Shown here piece by piece: positions 23,285 through 35,447 of a stretch of DNA of 64,000 bases (positions are counted from its first letter, which is position 1; every line of letters starts with the position of its first letter). The stretch comes from Scylla paramamosain (Eukaryota; Arthropoda; Malacostraca; Decapoda; Portunidae), in the NCBI RefSeq assembly GCF_035594125.1, contig NC_087158.1, positions 4,247,001-4,311,000 of the forward strand, given 5' to 3'. The notes under the pieces were generated by a model that worked only from the letters and a program-made list of their open reading frames with translations, ran no database searches and was not told the origin of the DNA. A program made the translations under genes and the position numbers.

Positions 23285-24213
23285 ATAGGTTATAAGAACA
23301 TAACATAAGAAATAAGAGAAGCTACAAGAAGCCATCTGGCCTACAGGTGGCAGTCCCTGCCACGTGTAGGCCAGATATACATTCTTATTTCCACTTATCA
23401 TCCCCATCCATAAATCAGTCTAATCTTCTCTTAAAGCTCCCTAATGACTTATTATTAACAACTTGATTACTGAGCCCGTTCCATTCATATTTATTAAGAC
23501 GGCGTTTAAAATTCTCTACTGTACTGTAGTTTACCACGTCTGGAGGAAACCTACTCCATAGACTGACAACGCTCTATATGAAAACCAGTTCCTTTCTATC
23601 TCTTTTTAAAACCTAAAATTTTCAAGCTTGAACCCGTTATTTCTTGTTCTATCCTGGTAACTGATCCTAAGAATTTTGCTTGTCTCCCTTGTTATAACCC
23701 TTATACCACTTAAAGACTTCTATCAGGTCTCTTAATAACCCACATCTCTCTAAAGAATGTAAATTAACAGCTTCAATCTCGCTTTGTAAGGAATATCTCT
23801 CATTCCCTGTATTCTTTTAGTCATTCTCCTTTGTACTGATTCTAATAGACCTACATCCTTCCTGTAATATGGGGACCAGTGGCAGGACTGCACAGCGTAG
23901 TCTAGATGAGGTCTGACCAGCGCCAAATATAACTTTAATATTACTTCAGGGGTTCTACTTTTAATACTCCTAAATATAATCCTAATACCCTGTTTGCTCT
24001 ATTTCTGCCCTCTATGCATTGCTTTCTTAGATGGAGTTCAGAGTTAATTATAACTCCTAAATCTTTTTCGTACTCTGAACCTACTAGAGCTTTGTTGTTT
24101 ATTGTGTACTTACTCTGTGGGCTTCCTCTACCTACGCAAAGTACTTTGCATTTGTTGATATTAAACTACATTTACCATCTGTCTGTCCAATCGTTCATCC
24201 TATCTAAATCTGC
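23285..24213 (-). mobile_element. CR1-like non-LTR retrotransposon, 3' half (decayed)
   Basis: On the minus strand it begins with a DLDRMNDWTDRW-like segment (end of the RT palm), passes through VQRRMTKRIQGM, and ends with SLGSFKRRLD and an MDGDDKWK-stop tail. It parallels the plus-strand relic 12728-13494 over its full length, so both are one family. There are many stops and a small internal duplication (TTTTAAACGCCGTCTTAATA region). A hairpin MITE (24214-24413) breaks its 5' side. Confidence 0.7.
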
Positions 24214-24413
24214 CTGCGGGAGAATCGCACAAAGGGAAATGACAGGAACGATTTACCGGTACCGTGGACCTTCAAGGAGCTGAGAGAATCTCTCGTGAGG
24301 GAGTCTCTCAGGGAAGGGAAGAAATGTTTTAACAATCTGGCCTTCAGCTCCTTGAAGGCCTGTGGTACCGATAAACCGTTCCTGTCCCTTCCCTTCGTGC
24401 GATTCTCCCGCAG
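24214..24413. mobile_element. 200 bp hairpin MITE with ~70 bp terminal inverted repeats
   Basis: It starts CTGCGGGAGAATCGCACAAA and ends with the reverse complement of CTGCGGGAGAATCGCACGAA. Pairing continues through GACAGGAACG, GGTACC and CTTCAAGGAGCTGA. The centre holds smaller inverted repeats (GAGAGAATCTCTC, GGAGTCTCTCA). I cannot identify a clear target duplication. It is inserted in or at the edge of the CR1-like relic. The cluster of overlapping reading frames here is a by-product of the palindrome. Confidence 0.75.
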
Positions 24414-24886
24414 TAAGGTTGGTATGTCGGAAGGGAGTCCTGTGGGCGCATGGGGTGTCCCCACACTGCCTCGGGACGAGGGAGGGACAAAGAAGGGACA
24501 GGGAGATGATGTATGGCGGCCCACCACGCTCTCGCACTTTCCACAAGCTACTAGTTTGGTAGAAATAAAATGATTGATTATTTTCTAAAATTCACTAGGA
24601 TAACACTACAAAGGCTAGCTGGGAACCGACTATGCCATCGTCATGGGCAACTCTATGGCTAATTAGTGTGAGACTGAAACTGAATGAACAACTAGAAGTA
24701 GGGTTAATAAATATGAATATGAATGACTGCGTGGATAGTTATACTAACTTGCTGTGGGCTAGTCTACTAGTCTAACCGCCAGAGATGTGTCAAATTCTCA
24801 TCCCCAACCTGTCTCTCTTCTTTTTCTCCCTCCCATCTCTCTCTTCGCACACTCATTTCTCATTCAAATTACGCCCTGCATAACAC
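24414..24886. other. Unannotated stretch
   Basis: GC-richer sequence right of the hairpin MITE, then unique sequence; no feature recognised. Confidence 0.5.
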
Positions 24887-25161
<275 letters not shown>

Positions 25162-25243
25162 GAGTATATATATATTCATACATACATAGTTGATTGAAAT
25201 TTAAATATGTATGTTTATGGTATACCAGTAACCGTAGCAGTGA

Positions 25244-25919
25244 TGTTGTGCAAGCCCCTTCCAGTTTCCAGGGACCTTCAGGTACACACTTACCATTGCA
25301 GCAGCCCAGGGTAGTCAGCACACACAACATGGATCCACAACTGCTATCGTTGTCGGATTCGCTTGGCTAGTGGGGGCGAGGCACTCACACACAGCACCTG
25401 TATGAACTCATCAGTCTACTGAGAGGGGGGTATGGGCAACAAAACAGTGTCTCACTGGCACTCCTATCTTTATTGCCCACACAGAGCAGTACCACACAGA
25501 GCAGTACCACAGGACACGAGGCACACTAATACGCTACAGTAAAGGATTGCACCACTGGCCTCGCTTAACAAAGCATCTACATCGTTGGGTGGCGTGTCCC
25601 ACCTCACAGTACAGCAGCACACCACAGTCACAGCTCGCCAACAGCGTCGCAAAGCTGTCTCCTCCGGTGGTCCACGCCTTAACAGACCACACAGGTGTCA
25701 CACACACGCCTTAGTGTCAAGTACTCACTGTCTTAAACTGCCATGGCACACAATCCTCACGGCATGCCCTGCGGCGCAGTCATATAGTGGCAACGGCGTC
25801 ACATAAGGGGAGCACATTGCAGACTGTTGGTACAGGTGTTACGTAGGAGAGAAATGGGCTCTCTCTCTCTCTTGGGCTTCACTTCTATCTGGTGTTGCAG
25901 TGTGGCATAGGCGGGGAGC

Positions 25920-25959
<40 letters not shown>

Positions 25960-26146
25960 GGACTGCCACAACTCCTCATATAATGTCAGTCCCTTCGTGA
26001 TTGGCCAGCACGCTGCTGCTCCCCTGACCAATCACCTTCCATGCCACTTCTGGTCTCTCCAGGCTGCCTCAGCTAGCAGCTGCTGCATTAATGCCAATGA
26101 CTATCTTCACTACCTGGCGGCACAGTGCTACCGACGACACACCCAG
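25244..26146 (-). mobile_element. Gypsy A 3' LTR, main part (split by the BEL element)
   Basis: On the minus strand this continues the LTR that begins TGTTGCGACAGGG at 39009-38997 and appears to end CTTGCACAACA at 25244, giving TGTTG...CAACA ends and about 911 bp after removing the target duplication. It carries a plausible AATAAA (minus strand, near 25469-25474) and a TATATGA motif (about 25977-25984). The other half plus the purine tract and integrase lie at 38997-39795, displaced by the BEL insertion. The left boundary is inferred from the terminal inverted repeat only. Confidence 0.6.
25922..25958. repeat. (CT)n microsatellite in the gypsy A LTR
   Basis: About 37 bp of CT repeats; a shorter CT run lies at 25860-25873. 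Confidence 0.95.
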
Positions 26147-26327
26147 AGTAGACGCCGTCACGTCTATAAGGGATCAGGATGACAAACGACCCAGTCGTTA
26201 ACGCTTTAATGCGTTAACCTGTAGTGACAATTAATTTGACATCAGCACGAGTATTGAAATACAAGAAAACGTCCGCATGCACATAAGGCACATAAGCATC
26301 ATAAAGAAGTAATATTCTATCATAACA
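26147..26327 (-). repeat. BEL 3' LTR, distal segment
   Basis: Matches 38287-38466 of the 5' LTR (GTCTATAAGGGATCAGGATG, CGTCCGCATGCACATAAGGC). It ends at ATAACA (26322-26327), the target site copied when family N copy 2 inserted. Confidence 0.88.
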
Positions 26328-26576
26328 CTACCAGGAGGAGGCAGTAGACACCTGCCGAAACGATAATTACTCCCAGTGAGGTCTAATGCACTGTTCAGGG
26401 GGTGATGTGAACTTATCATTAAACCCAGCTGTGACCTCACTGAACGTTTCCCTTTGTGTCTCACAACACAAGGGGGCAGTCACAGCCTGCCCTCTAAAGA
26501 CAACTCTCTTCCTCCACACAAAACTACAAGCACCTAATAACACACACACCCTTCACTCAAAAATTTTTAAATCATC

Positions 26577-27239
26577 ATGGCGACTCCTACACCAGCCTCG
26601 GAGTCCCCATCTGGGGAGGGGACCATAAATGTCCCCAGGTCGGACTGCCTTTCTGTTGACGACCCTAAGTGTCTTGACACCCCCCTCAACTTTTTCTTCA
26701 TTAACTTCTGCAACATTCGCGGTCTAAGATCTAATTTTCAATCTGTAGAACACCACCTCTCCTCTTCTAAACCTCATCTTCTTTTCCTCACTGAAACTCA
26801 GGTGTCTGAGGCAACTGACAGTAGCCCCTTTTCTGTTCCCTCCTACTTTCTCTATCCTCATTTTCGATCCAAAGCTGGATGCTGCGTTTATGTGCGCAAT
26901 GACTTAACCTGCTCTCGTGCCCACGCTCTTGAATCTTCCGAGTTTTCCACCATCTGGCTACGACTACAGAGTCACTCTCATACTAAATTTATCTGTGCTG
27001 TATACCTCTCACCTAACTCCTCTGACTATAAAAAATTCTTTGACTACTTAACTTCCAAAGTGGAGCACATTCTGACCCTCTTCCCTTTTGCAGAGATCTC
27101 CATTCTTGGAGACTTCAATGTTCACCACCAGCTTTGGCTTTCCTCTCCCTTCACAGACCATCCTGGTGAACTAGCCTACAACTTTGCTATTCTCCATGAC
27201 CTAGAGCAATGTGGTGCAACACCCTACTCGTATTCCTGA
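26577..27239 (+). CDS. Family N copy 2: endonuclease part
   Basis: 220 codons starting [18 protein letters not shown] endonuclease motifs are [29 protein letters not shown] and [12 protein letters not shown]. The catalytic GDFN is intact here, unlike copy 1. The frame ends [16 protein letters not shown], identical to copy 1. The rest of EN and the linker continue in other frames (27209-27893: [28 protein letters not shown]). Confidence 0.85.
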   Translation: MATPTPASESPSGEGTINVPRSDCLSVDDPKCLDTPLNFFFINFCNIRGLRSNFQSVEHHLSSSKPHLLFLTETQVSEATDSSPFSVPSYFLYPHFRSKAGCCVYVRNDLTCSRAHALESSEFSTIWLRLQSHSHTKFICAVYLSPNSSDYKKFFDYLTSKVEHILTLFPFAEISILGDFNVHHQLWLSSPFTDHPGELAYNFAILHDLEQCGATPYSYS

Positions 27240-27895
27240 CCGTCTTGGAGATACACCCAACATTCTTGACCTTTTTCCTGACCTCTAATCCTTCTGCTTA
27301 TGCTGTCACCCTTTCTTCTCCGTTGGGCTCCTCCGATCACAATCTCATATCTTTATCTTGTCCTATCACTCCAATCCCTCCTCAGGATCCCCCTAAGCGA
27401 AGGTGCCTCTGGCGTTTTGCCTCCGCTAGTTGGGGGGACCTGAGGAGGTATTTTGCTGATTTTCCTTGGAATGACTACTGCTTCCGTATCAGAGACCCGT
27501 CTTTGTGTGCTGAGCGCATAACAGAGGTGATAGTGTCTGGCATGGAGGCGTACATTCCTCACTCTTTTTCTCGTCCTAAACCTTCTAAACCTTGGTTTAA
27601 CACAGCTTGTTCTCGTGCTATACATGATAGAGAGGTGGCCCACAAAAGGTACTTAAGCCTTCCATCACCAGAATCTCATGCACTTTATATTTCTGCCCGG
27701 AACCATGCCAAGTCTGTTCTCCAACTAGCCAAAAACTCCTTCATTAACAGAAAATGTCAAAACCTTTCAAAATCTAACTCCCCTCGTGATTTCTGGCATC
27801 TAGCCAAAAATATCTCCAATAACTTTGCTTCTTCATCTTTCCCTCCTCTATTTCAACCAGATGGCACCACTGCTATCACATCTATTTCTAAAGCT

Positions 27896-29694
27896 TTTTT
27901 TTTTTTTTTTTTATGTAGGAAGGATACTGGCCAAGGGCAACAAAAATCTAATAAAAAAAAAATGCCCACTGAAATGCCAGTCCCTTAAAAGGGTCAAAGC
28001 AGTGGTCAAAAATTGGTGGATAAGTGTCTTGAAACCTCCCTCTTGAAGGAATTCAAGTCATAGGAAGGTGGAAATACAGAAGCAGGCAAGGAGTTCCAGA
28101 GTTTACCAGAGAAAGGGATGAATGATTGAGAATACTGGTTAACTCTTGCGTTAGAGAGGTGGACAGAATAGGAGTGAGAGAAAGAAGAAAGTCTTGTGCA
28201 GCGAGGCCGCGGAAGGAGGGGAGGCATGCAGTTAGCAAGATCAGAAGAGCAGTTAGCATGAAAATAGCGGTAGAAGACAGCTAGAGATGCAACATTGCGG
28301 CGGTGAGAGAGAGGCTGAAGACAGTCAGTTAGAGGAGAGGAGTTGATGAGACGAAAAGCTTTTGATTCCACCCTGTCTAGAACAGCAGTATGAGTGAAAC
28401 CCCCCCCAGACATGTGAAGCATACTCCATACATGGACGGATAAGGCCCTTGTACAGAGTTAGCAGCTGGGGGGGTGAGAAAAACTGGTGGAGACGTCTCA
28501 GAACACCTAACTTCATAGAAGCTGTTTTAGCTAGAGATGAGATGTGAAGTTTCCAGTTCAGATTATAAGTAAAGGACAGACCGAGGATGTTCAGTGTAGA
28601 AGAGGGGGACAGTTGAGTGTCATTGAAGAAGAGGGGATAGTTGTCTGGAAGATTGTGTCGAGTTGATAGATGGAGGAATTGAGTTTTTGAGGCATTGAAC
28701 AATACCAAGTTTGCTCTGCCCCAATCAGAAATTTTAGAAAGATCAGAAGTCAGGCGTTCTGTGGCTTCCCTGCGTGATATGTTTACCTCCTGAAGGGTTG
28801 GACGTCTATGAAAAGACGTGGAAAAGTGCAGGGTGGTATCATCAGCATAGGAGTGGATAGGACAAGAAGTTTGGTTTAGAAGATCATTAATGAATAATAA
28901 GAAGAGAGTGGGTGACAGGACAGAACCCTGAGGAACACCACTGTTAATAGATTTAGGAGAAGAACAGTGACCGTCTACCACAGCAGCAATAGAACGGTCA
29001 GAAAGGAAACTTGAGATGAAGTTACAGAGAGAAGGATAGAAACCGTAGGAGGGTAGTTTGGAAATCAAAGCTTTGTGCCAGACTCTATCAAAGGCTTTTG
29101 ATATGTCCAAGGCAACAGCAAAAGTTTCACCAAAGTCTCTAAAAGAGGATGACCAAGACTCAGTAAGGAAAGCCAGAAGATCACCAGTAGAGCGGCCTTG
29201 ACGGAACCCATACTGGCGATCAGATAGAAGGTTGTGAAGTGATAGATGTTTAAGAATCTTCCTGTTGAGGATAGATTCAAAAACTTTAGATAAGCAGGAA
29301 ATTAAAGCAATAGGACGGTAGTTTGAGGGATTAGAGCGGTCACCCTTTTTAGGAACAGGTTGAATGTAGGCAAACTTCCAGCAAGAAGGAAAGGTAGATG
29401 TTGACAGACAGAGCTGAAAGAGTTTGACTAGGCAAGGTGCAAGCACGGAGGCACAGTTTCGGAGAACAATAGGAGGGACCCCATCAGGTCCATAAGCCTT
29501 CTGAAGGTTTAGGCCAGCGAGGGCATGGAAAACATCATTACGAAGAATTTTAATACGAGGCATGAAGTAGTCAGAGGGTGGAGGAGAGGGAGGAACAAGC
29601 CCAGAATCGTCCAAGGTAGAATTTTTAGCAAAGGTTTGAGCAAAGAGTTCAGCTTTAGAAATAGATGTGATAGCAGTGGTGCCATCTGGTTGAA
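27896..29694 (-). mobile_element. Family N, 5'-truncated copy inserted in inverted orientation within copy 2
   Basis: It starts on the plus strand with a T16 run (its poly(A) tail) directly after AAAGCT of copy 2. It runs, as reverse complement, through the 3' UTR, C-terminus and RT up to the linker segment TTCAACCAGATGGCACC. The 5' junction with copy 2 shares GAA (29692-29694), a microhomology join. There is no clear target duplication. The minus-strand frame 28325-29614 encodes 429 codons of RT ([39 protein letters not shown]). A G8 run near 28400 shifts the C-terminus into the frame 28006-28422, the same run-length variant as copy 1. Confidence 0.85.
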
Positions 29695-31451
29695 GATCTG
29701 GCTCAAAACTTCGTTAATAACTCTACCTTGGACGATTCTGGGCTTGTTCCTCCCTCTCCTCCACCCTCTGACTACTTCATGCCATCTATTAAAATTGTTC
29801 GCAATGATGTTTTCCATGCCCTCGCTGGCCTAAACCCTCGGAAGGCTTATGGACCTGATGGGGTCCCTCCTATTGTTCTCCGAAACTGTGCCTCCGTGCT
29901 TGCTCCTTGCCTAGTCAAACTCTTTCAGCTCTGTCTGTCAACATCTACCTTTCCTTCTTGCTGGAAGTTTGCCTACATTCAACCTGTTCCTAAAAAGGGT
30001 GACCGTTCTAATCCCTCAAACTACCGTCCTATTGCTTTAATTTCCTGCCTATCTAAAGTTTTTGAATCAATCCTCAACAGGAAGATTCTTAAACATCTAT
30101 CACTTCACAACCTTCTATCTGATCGCCAGTATGGGTTCCGTCAAGGCCGCTCTACTGGTGATCTTCTGGCTTTCCTTACTGAGTCTTGGTCATCCTCTTT
30201 TAGAGATTTTGGTGAAACTTTTGCTGTTGCCTTGGACACATCAAAAGCTTTTGATAGAGTCTGGCACAAAGCTTTGATTTCCAAACTACCCTCCTACGGT
30301 TTCAATCCTTCTCTCTGTAACTTCATCTCAAGTTTCCTTTCTGACCGTTCTATTGCTGCTGTGGTAGACGGTCACTGTTCTTCTCCTAAATCTATTAACA
30401 GTGGTGTTCCTCAGGGTTCTGTCCTGTCACCCACTCTCTTCTTATTATTCATTAATGATCTTCTTAACCAAACTTCTTGTCCTATCCACTCCTACGCTGA
30501 TGATACCACCCTGCACTTTTCTACGTCTTTTCATAGACGTCCAACCCTTCAGGAGGTAAACATATCACGCAGGGAAGCCACAGAACGCCTGACTTCTGAT
30601 CTTTCTAAAATTTCTGATTGGGGCAGAGCAAACTTGGTATTGTTCAATGCCTCAAAAACTCAATTCCTCCATCTATCAACTCGACACAACCTTCCAGACA
30701 ACTATCCCCTCTTCTTCAATGACATTCAAGTGTCCCCTTCTTCTACACTGAACATCCTCGGTCTGTCCTTTACTTATAATCTGAACTGGAAACTTCACAT
30801 CTCATCTCTAGCTAAAACAGCTTCTATGAAGTTAGGTGTTCTGAGACGTCTCCGCCAGTTTTTCTCACCCCCCCAGCTGCTAACTCTGTACAAGGGCCTT
30901 ATCCGTCCATGTATGGAGTATGCTTCACATGTCTGGGGGGGTTCCACTCTTACTGCTCTTCTAGACAGGGTGGAATCAAAAGCTTTTCGTCTCATCAACT
31001 CCTCTCCTCTAACTGACTGTCTTCAGCCTCTCTCTCACCGCCGCAATGTTGCATATCTAGCTGTCTTTTACCGCTATTTTCATGCTAACTGTTCTTCTGA
31101 TCTTGCTAACTGCATGCCTCCCCTCCTTCCGCGGCCTCGCTGCACAAGACTTTCTTCTTTCTCTCACTCCTATTCTATCCACCTCTCTAACGCAAGAGTT
31201 AACCAGTACTCTCAATCATTCATCCCTTTCTCTGGTAAACTCTGGAACTCCCTGCCTGCTTCTGTATTTCCACCTTCCTATGACTTGAATTCCTTCAAGA
31301 GGGAGGTTTCAAGACACTTATCCACCAATTTTTGACCACTGCTTTGACCCTTTTAAGGGACTGGCATTTCAGTGGGCATTTTTTTTTTATTAGATTTTTG
31401 TTGCCCTTGGCCAATGTCCTTCCTACATAAAAAAAAATAAATAAATAAAAA
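29692..31451 (+). CDS. Family N copy 2: reverse transcriptase part and 3' end
   Basis: An uninterrupted 535-codon frame (29728-31335) holds the complete [77 protein letters not shown], catalytic [10 protein letters not shown], thumb [19 protein letters not shown], and C-terminus HRRNVAYLAVFYRYFHANC with KLWNSLPASVFPPSYDLNSF. It is the best-preserved RT of this family in the window: the G run is G7 and keeps the frame. The upstream part is separated from it by the inverted insert, so a full protein cannot be made. Confidence 0.88.
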
Positions 31452-31457
31452 ATAACA

Positions 31458-31987
31458 GAGAGCAATATAATAACCAAATACATGATACATGAATACGCCT
31501 TAACAAGCCGTCAGAACAATAAAGACATAAATACAATACATATAATAATATTCAATATTCAGTGTACTTTGACAACCAGAATGCAACACTTACGATTATG
31601 AGGGTCGGCGTTTGATGGTCTAGGGTTTATGGAGAAAGCAGAGTGAGTCACGACACCTCTCTCTCTGAAGTCTGGACACAATCTGCCCCCTTCTGAGGCC
31701 GTTGGGCCAGATATGTGATCCCAGGTGACCCGTTCCCCTACAGAGGTCCCTCTGTGTCTTATCTACCCTGCGCGCCATGTCATCAACTTTACCGCGTAAA
31801 CACAACCCTCACTACCTCTCTACAGCTAAGCTAGTTCCTCCCACACAATTTCACTACTGCAATTAACTACTATAATGAATGCAGTTTCCTTAGTTTCTAC
31901 TCTTTCCTTAGTGTTACACATGCTTCGTATTAGTCTCTCGTCACCAGCCTCAAAGGACCTTGTGGGGTGACACAGCTGGCGACTACA
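31458..31987 (-). repeat. BEL 3' LTR, proximal segment
   Basis: Matches 38467-38996 of the 5' LTR, starting AGAGCAATATAATAACC and ending at the TGTAGTCGCC start of the LTR (minus strand). It carries small differences such as an inserted TTACGATT near 31590-31598. Confidence 0.88.
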
Positions 31988-32001
31988 CTCCCCCTTTGTT
32001 T
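31988..32001 (-). promoter_or_regulatory. BEL polypurine tract
   Basis: The minus strand reads AAACAAAGGGGGAG immediately before TGTAG of the 3' LTR, the expected plus-strand priming site, fixing the LTR border. Confidence 0.75.
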
Positions 32002-33856
32002 GTACGCGGAGCGTCGCAAACAACCAGAAGGTAACGCCCCACATTTAAGCAGTGCAAGGCGGTGGAGAGGGAGCCATGGCATCACCCTCCAGGAGGCAGA
32101 GTTTGACGATAGGACGAAGAAGCTCCCCAGAGCCAGTGTGGAGGCGGACCTTACGGACCAGGCCATCCATGCCAGGGAATGTCTGCGTGACCCGCCCAAG
32201 GCGCCACTAATTCCTTGGAAAATGTGGGTCAATGACAAGGACCAGATTCCACGCCCTAAGATTCCGAGAAGGGGCAATCTGACGTTGACGCATCCTGAGA
32301 GTGTGAAGATATTCTGCACTCCAACGTTTCCAGAACCTATCTGCCAGGGCCTGGGCGTGGATCCACCGGCGGCGGAGGGAGTCGTTGAGAGACAGACAGG
32401 TGCCCACCCCAACATGCAAGAAATGGTCTGGTGTAAGAGCTTCCGGTTCTAAGGCAGACCCGGGGGTAGCTGTTAACGGACGACTGTTGAGTGTGGCCTT
32501 GACCTCGCGGAATAACGTGTGAAGCCTGTCATCATCAATTTTCTGGGAGCCAATGATGGAGGAGAGGATCTTCCTTATGGAGCGAATTTGGTGTTCCCAG
32601 ACACCACCCATGTGGGAAGCCAAGGGGGGTTGGAAGACCCACTCAATATCATTCCTTCGCAATGTCTCCTGTAACGTGACATGCGTGTCCCTGTGCCAGA
32701 GGGCTACCTATAGGTCCTTGTCCGCTCTCCGAAAGTTGGTACCCCTGTCAGAGAACAGTCTCGCCGGAGGGCCATGTCTGGCGATGAATCGCATAAGGGC
32801 GTTGAGGAAGGCGTCTGCATCAAGTGAAGGAAGGACTTCTATGTGCATCGCCCTGGTGCAAAGGCAGGTAAAGATACATCCAAACCGTTTCACTGATCAT
32901 CGCAAACAAGTGACAATGAAGGGACCAAAGCAGTCTACTCCCGTGTAAGTGAATGGGGGCTTGCCTGCAGCGATGCGTTCCATGGGTAATTCGCCTTGGC
33001 GCTGCGTCATTGGTCTGCTGTTGACTCGGCGGCACACGAAGCAGTTTCGTAGGATACAATCAATCAAGGGGCGACCTGCAACCACCCAGAAATGCCTCCG
33101 CAGGCTAGCCAAGGTGAGTTCCCGGCCCGAGTGCCTGGCCAGAAACATGTGTGTATCCTGTACAATAAGGGAAGTCACCGGGTGGTCCTTACGGAGTAGC
33201 ATGGGGCCACAAGGTGGCTCGCCGCCATCTGTATCCACATGACGTCCTCCCACCCTGAGCACGCCCTGGTCATCAAGTGCTGGTTCCAGACAGTAAAGGA
33301 GGCTGGACTTCGCCAGGGTGCCCACTGTGAGGGCTTGAATGGCGTCTTTGAAATAAATCCGCTGGATGTAGCAGACAACAGCAGTTTGAGCTGCCTGGAA
33401 CTCAGGAACAGTAAGCTGAGATCCTGAAAGGTTGGGGCGGCCATTCATGATCCAGTCCGTGAACCTACGAAGCCAGGCTACCGTCCTCCGCAGGGTGTAC
33501 CAGGATGAGTATCGTAATAAGAGCGTATCCACTATGCTGACTTCTTGTGTTTCTACTGCTAGAGAAATGACCTCCTTTTTGACCTCAGGATCTCCTTCTA
33601 GGTCACTCCTGGGACTCAACAGTGGTGGCCAGGAGTGTTCCGCTAGGTACAGAAAGTTGGGCCCACTCTTCCATCTTCCTCCTGCTAGAAGCTCTTGGGC
33701 TGTGAGTCCTCTGGTGGCATCATCTGCAGGATTGTCTTCTGAGCTCACGTGTCGCCATTGTTGGGGTGAAGACAATCTATGTATGATCCCTAATCTGTTT
33801 GCCATGAAAGTATGGAACCTCCTCGTGGGGCTGGCTATGTATAGCAGGGCAATCAT
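32002..33856 (-). pseudogene. BEL integrase region
   Basis: Minus-strand frames 32897-33856, 32708-32893 and 32207-32662 together give the BEL/Pao integrase. They show a HHCC-like zinc module (HSGRELTLASLRRHFWV, CILRNCFVCRR), catalytic Asp in TGVDCFGPF, Asp in LFSDRGTNFRRAD, Glu in HMGGVWEHQIRSIRKIL, and a C-terminal WRLGRV-like segment. The upstream part (33600-33856, YIASPTRRFHTFMANRLG, SSEDNPADDATRGL) is the typical RNase H-integrase connector. At least two frame changes break the enzyme. Confidence 0.82.
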
Positions 33857-33859
33857 ACT

Positions 33860-34300
33860 GTCCGTCCAAAATACAGACGTGGCAACTGGAATTGAGATTT
33901 CCTTTCATAGTTTTGCATCAGAACCAACTGCTAAGACAGCAGCACATAGCTCCAATCTTGGTATGGAAGTCGTCCTTATTGGTGCTAATCTCGTGCATGC
34001 CATGATGAAGCTGTTATGCACAAGTCCAACCTCATCTAGGATCCTTAGGTACGATACAGCTGCATAGGCCTTCGATGATGCATCACAGAAATGATGAAGC
34101 TGAGCACTCACCAGGTGCTTGAACCGAGATGGGGATATACAGCGTTCAATATGGAAGTTGTTCATCTCCTCAAGCTCCTTCAGCCACACTGTCCATCTTT
34201 CTTCATTCTCCTTTGTGAGCCTCTGGTCTCACCTTGTTTCCGTCGTACCTCATCTTGAAATAACATTTTTGCCCTTACAGTGAAAGGTGCCATGAAACCC
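33860..34300 (-). pseudogene. BEL RNase H region
   Basis: The minus-strand frame 33905-34189 carries LHHFCDASSKAYAAVSYLR (RNase H first Asp motif, CDAS) and SIPRLELCAAVLAV (the conserved LELxAA segment). Just upstream are fragments of MAPFTVRAKMLFQ, which precedes RNase H in BEL elements. A frame change follows at about 34200. Confidence 0.78.
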
Positions 34301-35447
34301 GGTGGATCAAATATGGAACTCAGTACTCAACATGCCTCTTTTTGTGCTTGGCTTGTTGGGCTTGGACACTGCAATCTTCAAACAATCATCCTCCAGACTC
34401 TATAACCCTCCTAGTGCTCTGTCCACATGTAATTTGTTCCTTGCAAGATCAATGGCTTTGATCTGGGTGCTTCTTTCCTGTCGAGGTATTGTACCCATGA
34501 CCTCCTTTGAATTTGACATCCACTTGGTGAGGTGAAAACCCCCTCTTTCTAAACAGTTCTGTAACTCCTTTCCACACTGAATCGCCTCATCCGTTGAGTT
34601 GGTGGAGTGTAAAAGATCAACATAAAAGCTTCTCTCAGCTCTTCTAGTCATTACTACCCCTTCCTTTAGGGTCTGGCGCAGAGCAAAGGTAGCACAGGCA
34701 GGGCTCCAAACTCCTCCAAAAAGATGCCTCGTCATACGATATGTACAGGGCTGCTTCATGAAATCACCTTGTGGCCACCAAAGGAATATCAAGACATCAC
34801 GATCCCTGGGATTGACCAGAACTTGATGGAACATGGCCTCTATATCCGCAGACAAAGCAACTCTTCCTTCCCTGAAGCGGATCAAAATGCCTAGCAAGTT
34901 GTTGATCATGTCAGGTCCTTGCATGACTCGTTTGTTGAGAGCAGCCCCTTGGAATGTGACAGCACAGTCAAAAACGATGCGCGTTTTTTTCTGGTTTGTT
35001 GGGGTTGAACACCGGGTGATGAGGAAGATACCACGTCTTACCAAGTGGTCCCCTTTGTTGGGTAACTTTCTCGGCGTACCCCTTGGATATTAATTCCTCC
35101 ATTTCTTTTACATAACGTCTCCTGAGGGCTTCATCACGACTCAGCCGTGTTCTTAGCCCAATGAGGCATCTGAGAACCATTTGCATGTTGTTAAGCATCA
35201 ATGGTGTATCATCCCGAAAGGGTATTGGTAGTTGATAATGGTTCCCAATCTTGACCTGCTTTGTCTCCCATAAACCCAAAACTTGTTGGTCTTCTACTGA
35301 AATCCCCATTCTTTCTGGGTCTTCACGGTCCTCTATCTCCCAGAATCGTCTCATGATTTCCTCCAACAATGGATCTTGGAGACCAACTGTTGCTGCCTCT
35401 TCCACAAAGGTATTGAAACTCATAGTTCTTTGTTCCGTCAGCTTCAA
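34301..35447 (-). pseudogene. BEL reverse transcriptase region
   Basis: Minus-strand frames 34968-35447 and 34400-35044 contain the fingers segment YLPHHPVFNPNKPEK, then KTRIVFDCAVTFQGAALN, ALSADIEAMFHQVLVNPRD and YRMTRHLFGGVWSPACAT. These are characteristic BEL/Pao RT blocks. A run of A (minus strand, about 34981-34987) has one extra base, splitting the two frames between NPNKPEK and the TRIVFD block. I do not see a clean YVDD catalytic loop; the equivalent reads FYVDLLHSTNS. Confidence 0.8.

Larger units (their letters stand above)
26328..31451 (+). mobile_element. Family N non-LTR retrotransposon, copy 2 (full length, self-nested)
   Basis: Inserted in the BEL 3' LTR with the 6 bp target duplication ATAACA at 26322-26327 and 31452-31457. 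The 5' end reads CTACCAGGAGGAGGCAG and the 3' end ...CCTTCCTACAT plus an AAATAAATAAATAAA tail. The element is split: 26328-27895 (leader, EN, start of linker) and 29692-31451 (RT to tail), with an inverted family N fragment between. It is nearly identical to copy 1 and shares the EN/RT frameshift, but keeps the RSTG residues and PQGS motif that copy 1 lost. A second one-base insertion (extra T near 27275) shifts the frame after the EN/RT junction. Confidence 0.88.

Noticed and set aside
24204..24573. Cluster of five overlapping frames on both strands
   Set aside because: Generated by the near-palindromic hairpin MITE; no conserved motif.
32553..34067. Plus-strand frames of 60-211 codons across 32-38 kb
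   Set aside because: Antisense shadows of the minus-strand BEL gag-pol.
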